Part shown: positions 1 to 9,298 of the stretch, piece by piece
Position numbering within the stretch: the first letter of the stretch is position 1
How the letters are laid out: each line of letters starts with the position of its first letter
DNA from: Streptomyces sp. NBC_01217
GTDB taxonomy: Bacteria; Actinomycetota; Actinomycetes; Streptomycetales; Streptomycetaceae
Reading direction: 5' to 3'
Assembly: GCF_035994185.1 (NCBI RefSeq)
Contig: NZ_CP108538.1
Coordinates: 7,691,501-7,755,500, forward strand
Length of the DNA stretch: 64,000 nucleotides
Translations under genes and position numbers: made by a program
The notes under the pieces: model-generated
Databases searched by the model: none
Told to the model about the DNA's origin: nothing
The model's input: only the letters and a program-made list of their open reading frames with translations

Positions 1-733
1 CGGCCCGCTGCACGCCTGTGGCATCGCGGACCACGCCGGGATCAGGAAGATCCTCGCGCCGCCTTTCGCCTCGGTGTTCTCCGCCTGCGGCGCCGGGAAC
101 ATGAAGCAGCTGCACATCCACGAGCGCGGCGCGCACGTCGTGATGTACAACGCCACCACCCGCGAACTCTACGACAAGTACGAGGAGTTCAACGCGATCG
201 TGGCCGAGCTGGAGGCCAAGGGGCTGGAGGACCTGGTCCGCCAGGGCTTCGCTCCCGAAGACGTCCGCTACCGGCTCGAAATGGACATGCGGTACGGCAA
301 CCAGCTCGTCACCACGGCCGTGGTCTTCGGCGTCAACCGGATGCACGGCGTCGGCGACGTCCTGCACATGATCCGGACCTTCTCCGAGATCTACAGCCAG
401 CGCTACGGCAAGGGCTCCGAGGCCCCCGAGGCGGGCATCCGGGTCCAGACCGTCAGGGTCGCCTCGTACGTCGACGGCGACGTGGTGCGGTTCGACTCCC
501 TCGACACCGACGGCGAGCGCACGGTCCCGGCGCCGCTCAGCCACCGCGACGTCCACTTCCTCGACATCGACGGGCCGGTCAGCACGCCGATCTACGACGC
601 CGGCGCGCTGACCCACGAGCACCGGATCGTCGGTCCCGCCATCGTCACCACCGAGAACACCACCTACCTCGTCGAACCCGGGTGGCGCCTGCAGCCCACG
701 CCTCAGGGCGCCGTGTGGTTCCTGCGCGACTGA
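1..733 (+). CDS. acxA: Acetone carboxylase beta-type subunit (HyuA family), C-terminal part
   Basis: The gene enters from the left edge, and the open frame runs from base 2 to a TGA at 731-733, about 243 residues. It matches the C-terminal part of the HyuA/acetone carboxylase beta family: a GxGN segment near the start, a long helical stretch, then a beta-rich end (VGPAIVTTENTTYLVEPGW) typical of HyuA proteins. In the family this subunit takes part in ATP-dependent activation of acetone and bicarbonate, giving acetoacetate in the cytoplasm. The alpha subunit gene follows after 29 bp, which supports the assignment. The start, the ATP-binding N-terminus and any upstream gamma subunit lie outside the window. 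A hydantoinase or acetophenone carboxylase relative is possible, but the downstream CoA-transferase favours acetone. Confidence 0.8.
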   Translation, partial: GPLHACGIADHAGIRKILAPPFASVFSACGAGNMKQLHIHERGAHVVMYNATTRELYDKYEEFNAIVAELEAKGLEDLVRQGFAPEDVRYRLEMDMRYGNQLVTTAVVFGVNRMHGVGDVLHMIRTFSEIYSQRYGKGSEAPEAGIRVQTVRVASYVDGDVVRFDSLDTDGERTVPAPLSHRDVHFLDIDGPVSTPIYDAGALTHEHRIVGPAIVTTENTTYLVEPGWRLQPTPQGAVWFLRD

Positions 734-762
734 ACGCCCGCCGACGACAAGGAGTAGCGAAA

Positions 763-3066
763 ATGACCACAGTCCACGAGCCCCCGCGCAACGAGCTGAC
801 GGCCCAGGAGCAGCATTGGGTCGACCAGTTCATGGACGAGACCACCCTCTTCCTCGGCCCCGACCCGGAGATCATGCGATCCCACCACACCGCGCCCCGC
901 TCGGTGCTGGAGGAGGAGTGCATCGCCAGGGGCATCGACCCGCTGCAGATCGACCGGATCCGCAAGCGGCTGGCCGGCGCCCTCGACGAGGGATACGAGA
1001 TGTGCGAGGCGATGGGCGCGGCGCCCGGCGCCAAGTGGGGCGACCTGACCACCGCCGTCTACACGGCCTCCGGTGATGTCACCTACCTGTCCTGCCACGG
1101 TGTGATCGCATTCTCGGCGATCCTGCACCACCCGATCCGGTACATCATGAAGTACTGGAAGGACGAACCGACGGTGGGGATCCACCCCGGTGACGGCTTC
1201 ATCCACAACGACGCCCGGTTCGGCAACGTCCACAACACCGACCAGTCGATGATCATGCCGATCATCCGGGACGGCGAGATCATCGCCTGGGTCGCGGCGA
1301 CGATCCACGAGGGCGAGAACGGCGCCTGCGAGCCCGGCGGTATGCCCTCCGGCTCGGAGACCCCGTTCGACGACGGGCTGCGGATGAGTCCCTTCAAGAT
1401 CGTCGAACGCGGCGAACTGCGCCGGGACCTGCTGACCTTCCTCCAGCACTCGGTGCGCGACCCCAAGCTGCAGCTGGCCGACCTCAAGGTCAAGATCGGC
1501 GCCGTCCAGCGCATTATGGAGCGCATCGACCTCCTGATCGACGAGGTCGGCGTCGAGACCTTCGTGGCCGCCCTGCGGGTCACCGTCGAGGACGTCGAGG
1601 AGGAGGTCCGCCGGCGCATCCGCGAACTGCCCGACGGCACCGTCCGGTTCAACCAGTTCATGGACTCCACCCTCAAGGAGAACATCCTCATCAAGTTCGC
1701 CTGCAAGGTGACCGTCAAGGGCGACAGGATGACGGTCGACCTGCGGGGAACAGGGCCGGAGATCCTCAACCGGGCGATCAACTCCCCGTTGTGCTCGGTG
1801 AAGTCGATGTTCATGCAGGCGATCCTCGCCTTCTGGTGGCCCGATCTGCCGCGGTGCACCTCGGCGATGAGCCCGATCGAGATCATCTCGGACGAGCACA
1901 CCTGGGCGGACGCCGGCTACGACGCGCCGATGGGCCAGTCCCTGCAGGCATCCTTCCGCGGGTTCTCGGCGCTCCAGTCGGCGTGGGCGAAGATGCAGTT
2001 CGCCAACCCGGAGAAGTTCTCCAACGTCATCGCCCCCTGGTTCAACCAGATCAACACCTTCCTGTGGGGCGGCGTCACCCAGCACGGCGACCAGGTCGGC
2101 AACCTCTGCGCGGACCTGAACGGCATGCCCGGCGGGGCGAAGCCCTTCCTGGACGGCGAGGACGCGGTCTCCCCGCTGTTCTGCGCCATGGCCGACACGG
2201 CCGAGCAGGAGGTCATGGAGGAGGAGGTCCCCTTCATGCAACTGGTCTCCAAGCGCCTGGTCCGCGACAACATGGGCTTCGGCAAGCACACCGGCGGCAT
2301 GGGCTACGAGATGATCGTCGCCAGCGAGGGCACCCCGCTGTGGGGGTTCATGACCGTCACCTCCGGGGCCAAGTTCTCCTCGGTGTACGGCATGTTCGGC
2401 GGCTACGGCTGCGGTACCTACCCGCTGGCCCGGGTCAAGGGCGTCAACGTCTACGACGTCCTGCGCAATGACCCGAGCCGGTTCGACCTGTCGATCGAGA
2501 AGGTCATGAACGAGCAGCCCTTCGAGGGCGGCCGCTACATGACCGGCCACATGGGGCTGCAGTTCGACGTCGCCAAGGACGGCGAGCTGTACATGATGAG
2601 CCAGGGCGCCGGCGGCGGGTACGGCGACGTCCTGGAGCGGGACCCGCTGGCCGTGGTCCGGGACGTCGAACTCAAGCGGATCAGCGACAAGGTCGCGCGG
2701 GACATCTTCGCCGTCGCCTACGACCCGGCGACGTTCGTCCTGGACGTCGAGGGCACCAGGGCCCTGCGCGCCCGGGCCCGCAAGGACCGTCTGGAGCGCG
2801 GCAAGCCGTACGCCGAGTTCGTCAAGGAGTTCGTCACCTCCGAGCCCTCCGACGAACTGCACTACTACGGCTCCTGGGGCGACGACACCGAGGAGCTGAC
2901 CGCCACGGTGTTCGGCATCGACGGGCCGCAGCGTGTCACGGCTCCGATCGGGCAGCTGCCGATCATCATGCTGCCGGACCGCCGGGATCTGAAGGTGGCT
3001 CAACTGGAGGCGCGCGTCCGCGAGCTGGAGGACAAACACGGCGAAGAGGTGCACCGCAAGTCCTGA
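763..3066 (+). CDS. acxB: Acetone carboxylase alpha-type subunit (HyuB family)
   Basis: A 767-residue protein, the usual length for acetone carboxylase alpha subunits. The start is ATG 763, preceded by AAGGAG; the frame stays open further upstream but overlaps acxA there. Landmarks include FMDETTLFLGPDPE near residue 27, ENGACEPGGMPSGSETPFDD near residue 190 and GQGAGGGYGDV-like glycine-rich sequence near residue 625, all hallmarks of HyuB-type proteins. The C-terminus ends in a short charged coiled-coil-like tail (LEARVRELEDKHGEE). The family uses ATP and a metal centre with the beta and small gamma subunits to carboxylate acetone to acetoacetate. No gene resembling the roughly 170-residue zinc-binding gamma subunit follows here. 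Co-transcription with acxA and the downstream dehydrogenase is inferred from tight spacing. Confidence 0.85.
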   Translation: MTTVHEPPRNELTAQEQHWVDQFMDETTLFLGPDPEIMRSHHTAPRSVLEEECIARGIDPLQIDRIRKRLAGALDEGYEMCEAMGAAPGAKWGDLTTAVYTASGDVTYLSCHGVIAFSAILHHPIRYIMKYWKDEPTVGIHPGDGFIHNDARFGNVHNTDQSMIMPIIRDGEIIAWVAATIHEGENGACEPGGMPSGSETPFDDGLRMSPFKIVERGELRRDLLTFLQHSVRDPKLQLADLKVKIGAVQRIMERIDLLIDEVGVETFVAALRVTVEDVEEEVRRRIRELPDGTVRFNQFMDSTLKENILIKFACKVTVKGDRMTVDLRGTGPEILNRAINSPLCSVKSMFMQAILAFWWPDLPRCTSAMSPIEIISDEHTWADAGYDAPMGQSLQASFRGFSALQSAWAKMQFANPEKFSNVIAPWFNQINTFLWGGVTQHGDQVGNLCADLNGMPGGAKPFLDGEDAVSPLFCAMADTAEQEVMEEEVPFMQLVSKRLVRDNMGFGKHTGGMGYEMIVASEGTPLWGFMTVTSGAKFSSVYGMFGGYGCGTYPLARVKGVNVYDVLRNDPSRFDLSIEKVMNEQPFEGGRYMTGHMGLQFDVAKDGELYMMSQGAGGGYGDVLERDPLAVVRDVELKRISDKVARDIFAVAYDPATFVLDVEGTRALRARARKDRLERGKPYAEFVKEFVTSEPSDELHYYGSWGDDTEELTATVFGIDGPQRVTAPIGQLPIIMLPDRRDLKVAQLEARVRELEDKHGEEVHRKS

Positions 3067-3175
3067 CCGCCGTCCGTGGTGCCGCCCCGGCAGTAGCGGA
3101 TGCCGGGCCGGGGTGGCACCGACCGCCGGGTCCGCCCGGCGGAGCCGCCACCGCTGCGTACAAGGAGACAGAGAA

Positions 3176-4231
3176 ATGAAGGCACTCGTATACCACGGCG
3201 CCGGCCGGAAATCCTGGGACACCGTCCCGGACCCGGGCATCGAACAGCCCACCGACGTGATCGTCAGGATCGACGCCACCACCATCTGCGGCAGCGATCT
3301 GCACATCCTCAAAGGCGACGTGCCCTCGGTCGCCGAGGGCCGGGTGCTCGGTCACGAGGGCGTCGGGACGGTCGTGGCGACCGGCAGCGCCGTCACCACC
3401 CTCGGGATCGGGGACCAGGTGATCATCGCCTGCATCAAGAACTGCGGGCGGTGCGACTACTGCCGGCGCGGTCTGCACTCGCACTGCGGCGGGAGCGAGG
3501 GCGCACCGGGCATGGGCTGGATCTTCGGCCATCTCATCCACGGCACGCAGGCGGAGTACGTCCGGGTGCCGTACGCGGAGACGTCGCTCCACAGACTGCC
3601 CGAGGGAGTCACCCCGGCGCAGGGCGTCATGCTCTCTGACATTCTGCCCACCGGCTTCGAGATCGGCGTCCGCTACGGACGGGTGCAGCCCGGCGACACC
3701 GTGGCGGTCATCGGCGCCGGTCCCGTCGGACTGGCCGTGATGGCCACCGCGGGCCTGCAGGGAGCCTCGCGCGTGATCGCCGTCGACGTCGACGCCAACC
3801 GCGCCCGGCAGGCCCTGGAGTTCGGCGCCACCCACTGGGTGAACTCCGGCGGCACCGGCTGGAAGGAGGAACTGCTCGCGCTCACCGAGGGCGACGGCGT
3901 GGACGTCGCCGTGGAGGCGGTCGGCATCCCGCAGACCTTCCAGGTGGCCATCGACATCGTCCGTCCCGGCGGCAACGTCGCCAACGTCGGCGTCCACGGC
4001 AAGCCGGTGGAACTGGCCCTCCAGGACCTGTGGATCAAGAACATCAACATCTCCATGGGCCTGGTGAACACCGACACCCTGCCGATGCTGCTCCGGCTGG
4101 TCAGGGACGGCATGCTGCCCGTGGACCGGTTCGCCACCCACCGGTTCGAACTCGGACAGGTCCTCGACGCCTACGACACCTTCGCCGACGCCGCGAAGAC
4201 CAACGCCCTCAAGGTCATCCTCAACGGCTGA
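3176..4231 (+). CDS. Zinc-dependent alcohol dehydrogenase (MDR), probably 2-propanol/secondary alcohol
   Basis: A 351-residue medium-chain dehydrogenase. The start ATG 3176 follows AAGGAGACAGAGAA. The N-terminal catalytic-zinc region shows CGSDLHILKG and GHEGVG. A structural-zinc lobe carries four cysteines in the pattern C-x2-C-x2-C-x7-C near residues 90-104. A Rossmann NAD(P) motif GAGPVGLAVM lies near residue 175. It has the standard length of the family. Being between acetone carboxylase and the acetoacetate CoA-transferase, it most likely oxidises 2-propanol to acetone. That substrate is inferred from context; threonine or butanediol dehydrogenases share the fold. It lies 109 bp downstream of acxB, same strand. 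Confidence 0.85.
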   Translation: MKALVYHGAGRKSWDTVPDPGIEQPTDVIVRIDATTICGSDLHILKGDVPSVAEGRVLGHEGVGTVVATGSAVTTLGIGDQVIIACIKNCGRCDYCRRGLHSHCGGSEGAPGMGWIFGHLIHGTQAEYVRVPYAETSLHRLPEGVTPAQGVMLSDILPTGFEIGVRYGRVQPGDTVAVIGAGPVGLAVMATAGLQGASRVIAVDVDANRARQALEFGATHWVNSGGTGWKEELLALTEGDGVDVAVEAVGIPQTFQVAIDIVRPGGNVANVGVHGKPVELALQDLWIKNINISMGLVNTDTLPMLLRLVRDGMLPVDRFATHRFELGQVLDAYDTFADAAKTNALKVILNG

Positions 4232-4386
4232 CCGATCCGGGCCGTACGAGCACGTCCCGGCATCGCATCACCGCACCACCCGCCGCACGTGGTGCCACCC
4301 CGGCCGCATCGCACAGCGGCCCGGGGGCGCCACCCCGTCCGGCACCCCGCAGTACTCAGAGCCGCCTCTCAACGCCAGGATCCCCC

Positions 4387-5193
4387 ATGGCCATGGACTT
4401 CACCGCACTCGTCTCCGCCCCGCCCTCGGGCCGCCCGACCGCGGTGGTCGTCGACCACCAGCGGTACGCGCAGGCCGTCATCCTCCAGGGCCGGCCCGTC
4501 CCCTGGACGGACCCGGTCGCCTATGCGCAGTACACCGGGCAGGCCCAGGGCCTGCTCGGACCGGACACGACCCTGCTCGACCTGGGCGCGTTCTACGACC
4601 ACGTCCTCGCCGAGCAGGACGGGCTGCGCTCCGCCCTGTCCGCCCGGACGCGCACCGGGTACGCCCTCAAGACCCTGCTGGCCCACGACCCGACCTCGGC
4701 CTGTGCCGTCGAGCTGGCGGAGGTCGTGTCGCAGACCTCGGGTGCCCCACTGGTGCTGCAGATCCCGTCGCCGATGCTCTGGCTGGCGCGGACGCACGAG
4801 CTCGGCAACGCCGGCCCGGTGGCCGACCTGACCGCCGACCACGCGGAGAACGTGGCCATGTACGTCGCCGACTGGCTCCGGCGGCTGTCGGCCCTGCCGG
4901 TGTCGATGCTGCTGCTCGACGAGCGCGGGCCCACGACATCCCGGTTGCCGCCCGTGGACGACGCGGCCCACCTGCCGCTCTCCAACATCACCGACCACTA
5001 CCGGTGGACGCTGGGCCGGCGCACCGCGGACGGTGTCACCCTCACCGGCTCCCCGCTGAGCGGGGCCGGGATCCCGCCGGAGTACTGGCACGGTGACGAT
5101 GCGAAGGCTCCGTCCGGCGACTTCCTGGTCGCCGACATCCCCGCGGACGCCGTCCCCGAGACCGTCCTGTCCCAACTCGCCAAGCTCGCCTGA
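4387..5193 (+). CDS. Unrecognised 268-residue protein in the acetone operon
   Basis: Starts at ATG 4387; an in-frame ATG at 4393 is an alternative. The product has no signal peptide or membrane segment, so it is probably cytoplasmic. I do not recognise it with certainty. A middle section (QIPSPMLWLARTHE) followed by HAENVAMYVADWLRRL and PVSMLLLDERGP alternates strand and helix, which loosely recalls TIM-barrel proteins of the UROD/MetE group; this is a weak impression. There are no clustered Cys/His residues of the kind expected of the acetone carboxylase gamma subunit, and the protein is longer than that subunit. It sits 155 bp after the dehydrogenase and 20 bp before the CoA-transferase, so it is probably expressed with the pathway. 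Its role could be assembly, a replacement subunit or detoxification; none is shown. Confidence 0.75.
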   Translation: MAMDFTALVSAPPSGRPTAVVVDHQRYAQAVILQGRPVPWTDPVAYAQYTGQAQGLLGPDTTLLDLGAFYDHVLAEQDGLRSALSARTRTGYALKTLLAHDPTSACAVELAEVVSQTSGAPLVLQIPSPMLWLARTHELGNAGPVADLTADHAENVAMYVADWLRRLSALPVSMLLLDERGPTTSRLPPVDDAAHLPLSNITDHYRWTLGRRTADGVTLTGSPLSGAGIPPEYWHGDDAKAPSGDFLVADIPADAVPETVLSQLAKLA

Positions 5194-5213
5194 CCCGAAA
5201 GGAGGACCGGACT

Positions 5214-5993
5214 GTGGACAAGGTTGTCGCCACTGCCGCGCAGGCCGTCTCGGACATCGCCGACGGGGCGTCGATCGCCTCCGGCGGCTTCGGCATCTGC
5301 GGGATCCCCGCCGTTCTCGTCGACGCGATCGTGGACGCCGGCCCGACGGACCTGGAGATCTACTCCAACAACTGCGGCACCGACGGCATCGGGCTGGGCC
5401 GACTGCTCGACCGCAGGAGGATCCGGCGGATCGTCGCCTCGTACGTGGGCGAGAACAAGGAGTTCGCCCGCCAGTTCCTGAGCGGTGAACTGGAGGTCGA
5501 ACTCACCCCCCAGGGCACCCTGGCGGAGCGCCTGCGGGCCGCGGGCGTCGGTATACCCGCCTTCTACACGATGACCGGGACGGGGACGCAGGTCGCCGCG
5601 GGCGGTCTGCCCTGGCGGTACGCGCCGGACGGGTCCGTGGCCGTCGCCTCGCCGCCCAAGCCGACGGCGGAGTTCGAGGGCAGGGCCTTCGTGCTGGAAC
5701 ACGCGCTCCCGGCGGACTTCGCGCTGGTGCGCGCCTGGAAGGGCGACCGGCACGGAAACCTGGTGTTCCGCAAGGCCGCCCGCAACTTCAACCCGGTGTG
5801 CGCCATGGCCGGCCGGATCGCCGTCGCCGAGGTCGAGCACCTGGTCGAGCCGGGCGAGCTCGACCCCGACTCGATCCACCTCCCGGGCGTCTACATCGAC
5901 CGGGTACTGCCCCTGACGGCCGAACAGGCCGTCGGCAAGGGCATCGAACGACTGATCACCCGGCCCCGGCCGGCCGCGCACCCGGAGGCGTGA
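5214..5993 (+). CDS. scoA: 3-oxoacid CoA-transferase subunit A
   Basis: A 259-residue protein starting at GTG 5214, behind a strong AAAGGAGG. The glycine-rich GGFGICGIP near residue 24 and ENKEFARQF near residue 80 are typical of the alpha subunit of succinyl-CoA:3-ketoacid (acetoacetate) CoA-transferases. The family moves CoA from succinyl-CoA or another acyl-CoA onto acetoacetate, in a heterodimer or heterotetramer with subunit B, which follows after 3 bp. Here it would activate the acetoacetate made by the carboxylase so that thiolase can cleave it to acetyl-CoA. 3-Oxoadipate CoA-transferase is a close relative, but no protocatechuate genes adjoin. Confidence 0.9.
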   Translation: MDKVVATAAQAVSDIADGASIASGGFGICGIPAVLVDAIVDAGPTDLEIYSNNCGTDGIGLGRLLDRRRIRRIVASYVGENKEFARQFLSGELEVELTPQGTLAERLRAAGVGIPAFYTMTGTGTQVAAGGLPWRYAPDGSVAVASPPKPTAEFEGRAFVLEHALPADFALVRAWKGDRHGNLVFRKAARNFNPVCAMAGRIAVAEVEHLVEPGELDPDSIHLPGVYIDRVLPLTAEQAVGKGIERLITRPRPAAHPEA

Positions 5994-5996
5994 ACC

Positions 5997-6635
<639 letters not shown>

Positions 6636-6733
6636 ACACCGCCGAGGTCCGGCGGGTGTCCCGCCCCCCTCCCCGACGACGCATCGTCATCACTGCGGAT
6701 ACCGCCTGAACTGCCGTCCCGGGCAGGGCCAGG

Positions 6734-7030
6734 TCACTCTTCTGCGTCCGTTTCGGCCGGGCGGACGTACCACTCCGAGCAGAAATCCGCCTGCAGGACC
6801 ACTTCGTCCCGGTGGAGGTAGTCGGCGTCATGAAGGACGACTCCGCTCACCACGAAGTGGCCGGCGCCCGAGTCGACCGAGTCCCTCATCTCGACCGACC
6901 TCGGACGCAGCGGCACGTCGATACGTATCGGAGCCGCGGCAGGCAATCCGCTGAGGGCTTCGAGCAGCTCCCCCACCGTCAACTCCACGGTCTGATGCCG
7001 GTAGCGCTCCATCCCCATGTCATCGGCCAT
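6734..7030 (-). CDS. Small acidic protein, DUF6225-like
   Basis: A 98-residue acidic protein. The beginning (VELTVGELLEALSGLPAAAP then a beta-strand-like IRIDVPL) and the C-terminal FVVSGV-type strand resemble short Streptomyces proteins annotated DUF6225, whose function is unknown. There is no signal peptide. The start at 7030 is used; an internal methionine at residue 6 is possible. It is convergent with the acetone operon and separate from the hydrolase gene upstream. The family call is by eye and tentative. Confidence 0.6.
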   Translation of the reverse strand: MADDMGMERYRHQTVELTVGELLEALSGLPAAAPIRIDVPLRPRSVEMRDSVDSGAGHFVVSGVVLHDADYLHRDEVVLQADFCSEWYVRPAETDAEE

Positions 7031-7174
7031 GCGTCACAGGATAAGAGCAGAGATCCCTTGACCAACCGGCGCCGATGGGCTCTTTCGCAGCAGCATCGAC
7101 AGGGCAAACGTTGCTTGATGCGGCACCAGGACTCCGCAGACGTGTACTTCGGGTGTGGTTTCCGGGCCGGAGCC

Positions 7175-7909
7175 TCAGCCGTTGGCCAGGGTGCGGCCGA
7201 GAAGGGGCAGCAGGCGGTCCCAGTGGCGCTGCAGTGCGGCCGGGTTGTAGGCGTCGGTGTCGGACATGGTGAAGCCGTGAATGGTGCCGGGGTAGATCTC
7301 GGAGGTGTAGTTGACTCCTGCGGCATCGAGGGTCTGGTTGAGCTCGCCGAGGGCCTCGGGTGTCATGTCGGTTTCGGCGTGGCCGAGGTGGACCTGGGCG
7401 GTGAGTTTGGAGAGGAGGTCTGGCCCGTCGGCGCCCACGGGGCCGTGGAATGCGGCGACGGCGGCCACCTGGCCGGGGTGGGCCGCGGCGGTGCGCATCG
7501 CCAGGAGGCCGCCTATGCAGTAGCCGGTCACCGCGACCGGTCCGGCACCGGCCTCGGGCTGGGTGGTGAGGAAGCTGAGGTAGGCGTCGGCGTCGCTCAG
7601 GACACGTTCGGGCGTGTGTGCCTCGATCAAGGGCATCAGTTGGGCGAAGACCGCGGGCCGGACCTCTTCTCCGATGTGCTCGGGGAGCTCGATCACCGGT
7701 GCCGGGCCGTGCCGGTAGAAGAGGTTGGGGACGAGCACGTAGTACCCGTGCCCGGCCAGTTCGCGGGCCATCTCCCGCAGCACGGGCCGGATTCCGAAGC
7801 CGTCCGCGTACATCAGCACCCCCGGGTGCCGCCCGCCATCGTCGGGGAAGGCGGCGAACGCGTCGGCCTGGCCGTCCGCGGTGGGAATCTGCAGCATCTT
7901 GGTGGGCAT
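7175..7909 (-). CDS. Dienelactone hydrolase family protein
   Basis: The start is ATG 7909, preceded by AGGAGAAT on the minus strand; an upstream extension of the frame lacks a better ribosome site. The product is 244 residues, normal for dienelactone hydrolases. The nucleophile elbow is GYCIGG with Cys131, the family's thiol nucleophile in place of serine. A late GTIHGF supplies the histidine of the triad, and an acidic residue lies between. There is no signal peptide, so it is cytoplasmic. The substrate is unknown: the family includes carboxymethylenebutenolidase but also many uncharacterised esterases, and no chlorocatechol genes adjoin it. Confidence 0.88.
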   Translation of the reverse strand: MPTKMLQIPTADGQADAFAAFPDDGGRHPGVLMYADGFGIRPVLREMARELAGHGYYVLVPNLFYRHGPAPVIELPEHIGEEVRPAVFAQLMPLIEAHTPERVLSDADAYLSFLTTQPEAGAGPVAVTGYCIGGLLAMRTAAAHPGQVAAVAAFHGPVGADGPDLLSKLTAQVHLGHAETDMTPEALGELNQTLDAAGVNYTSEIYPGTIHGFTMSDTDAYNPAALQRHWDRLLPLLGRTLANG

Positions 7910-8506
7910 GAATTCTCCTGTCGTGGTTGCGGTGTCGAGCCTGTGATCAACACGACGGAGGCGGAGCCCGTGCAGCAGCGCAAGATCCTCGATCCGACAG
8001 CGGACCGGCACCGGCCCGTACGGCGCTCAGAAGAGCACCGGGTCACCAATCCGTGTGTGGCGCAATGCCGTCCCGGTGGTCATGGCTGCACAACGTAGCC
8101 CACCGGATAAAGCCGATGCCAGCCCCTCCAGGCCACAGTGCCGTTCGCGAGAATGATCTCGGTCAACACCTCGGGATCCTGAACCCGGTCGACGCGCTGC
8201 CCGTGACAGGGACACCCATCTTGTGGCTGCACGGTCGTCACCGTACTTCGAAACACTCCCTCGCCGAACGCTCCGGACGTGGCCGAACCGGAGCCACTCT
8301 TCAGGTCCGGTTCGGCCATGTTTGCGGGCTTCCACTGTGAAGGCACCGCCGACACCCTCACTGCCCTCCACCAGGGCCTCGCGGCAGGTACAGGGATTTC
8401 CGGACCGGCCGCGCGCCGTGCCATCCGGGCCGCAGCCCAGGCACCGGACTTCGCCGGCTCCATCCGCTCAGATCCGGCAACTGGAAGCTGACGTCGAAGC
8501 ACTCGT
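7910..8506. other. 597-bp stretch without a recognisable gene
   Basis: This stretch carries short open frames on both strands but none with both a ribosome site and family-like sequence. The most protein-like is plus-strand 8279-8491 (MAEPEPLF..., 70 residues, alanine-rich). It could be the remnant of a longer gene, but I cannot name it. Confidence 0.4.
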
Positions 8507-9298
8507 CTACTTCGGGTCGCGGTTGAACTGCGTCGTCGACCAGCGGTAGCCGAGCGCGCTCAGGCCGACGCACCAGGCGATGGCGATCCATCCGTTGTGG
8601 CCGATCTCGGTGCCGAGGAGGAGTCCGCGGAGGGTTTCGATGGCGGGGGTGAAGGGCTGGTACTCGGCGATCGGCCGGAACCAGCCGGGCATGGTGTCGG
8701 CCGGGATGAAGGCGCTGGAGATGAGGGGGAGGAGGATCAGCGGCATGGCCATGTTGCTGGCCGCCTCGGGGTTCGGGCTGGCCAGGCCCATGCCGACCGC
8801 GATCCAGGTGAGCGCCAGGGCGAAGAGCACGATGAGCCCGAATGCCGCCAGCCACTCCAGGACGGTTGCGTCCGTGGAGCGGAAGCCGATGGTCACGGCG
8901 ACCGCGCCGACGAGGACCACGCTCATGACGGATTGCAGCACGCTGCCGACGACGTGCCCGATGAGTACCGAAGGGCGGTGGATCGCCATCGTGCGGAAGC
9001 GGGCGATGAGGCCCTCGGTCATATCCATGGAGACGTACACCGCGGCCCCGATCACGGTGCTGCCGATGGTCATCAGCAGCAGGCCCGGGACGATGTAGGC
9101 GATGTATTCGGAGCGGTCGGCGCCGCCGCCATTGATGCCCGCGCTCATCACGTCGCCGAAGATGTAGACGAAGAGCAGCAGCATCATGATCGGCGTGAGC
9201 AGCAGGTTCAGGGTCCCGGACGGGTATCGCCACGTGTGCAGGAGGTTGCGGCGCAGCATCGTGTTCGAGTCGCGTACGGCGAGGGAGAAAGAGCTCAT
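8507..9298 (-). CDS. drrB: ABC exporter permease, DrrB type
   Basis: A 263-residue membrane protein. Start ATG 9298 overlaps the stop of the ATPase gene by 4 bp, indicating translational coupling. It has an N-terminal amphipathic stretch followed by about six hydrophobic segments, starting with LLLTPIMMLLLFVYIFGDV. The pattern and length fit ABC-2 type permeases of the daunorubicin-resistance group. With the adjacent ATPase it would form an efflux transporter for a hydrophobic drug or lipid. The substrate cannot be read from the sequence. It is the last gene of the cluster that begins with padR at 11623. Confidence 0.9.
   Translation of the reverse strand: MSSFSLAVRDSNTMLRRNLLHTWRYPSGTLNLLLTPIMMLLLFVYIFGDVMSAGINGGGADRSEYIAYIVPGLLLMTIGSTVIGAAVYVSMDMTEGLIARFRTMAIHRPSVLIGHVVGSVLQSVMSVVLVGAVAVTIGFRSTDATVLEWLAAFGLIVLFALALTWIAVGMGLASPNPEAASNMAMPLILLPLISSAFIPADTMPGWFRPIAEYQPFTPAIETLRGLLLGTEIGHNGWIAIAWCVGLSALGYRWSTTQFNRDPK

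Noticed and set aside
703..3312. Minus-strand open frame of 869 codons across acxB
   Set aside because: It is antisense to an unmistakable gene, lacks family-like sequence and is due to high-GC codon bias; similar long shadows (for example 25362-27053 minus, 37074-39380 plus, 45871-48480 plus, 49666-52368 plus) were dropped for the same reason.
8279..8491. 70-residue plus-strand frame as a gene
   Set aside because: It has a start but no convincing ribosome site, no recognised family and overlapping alternatives, so it was left in the unassigned stretch.
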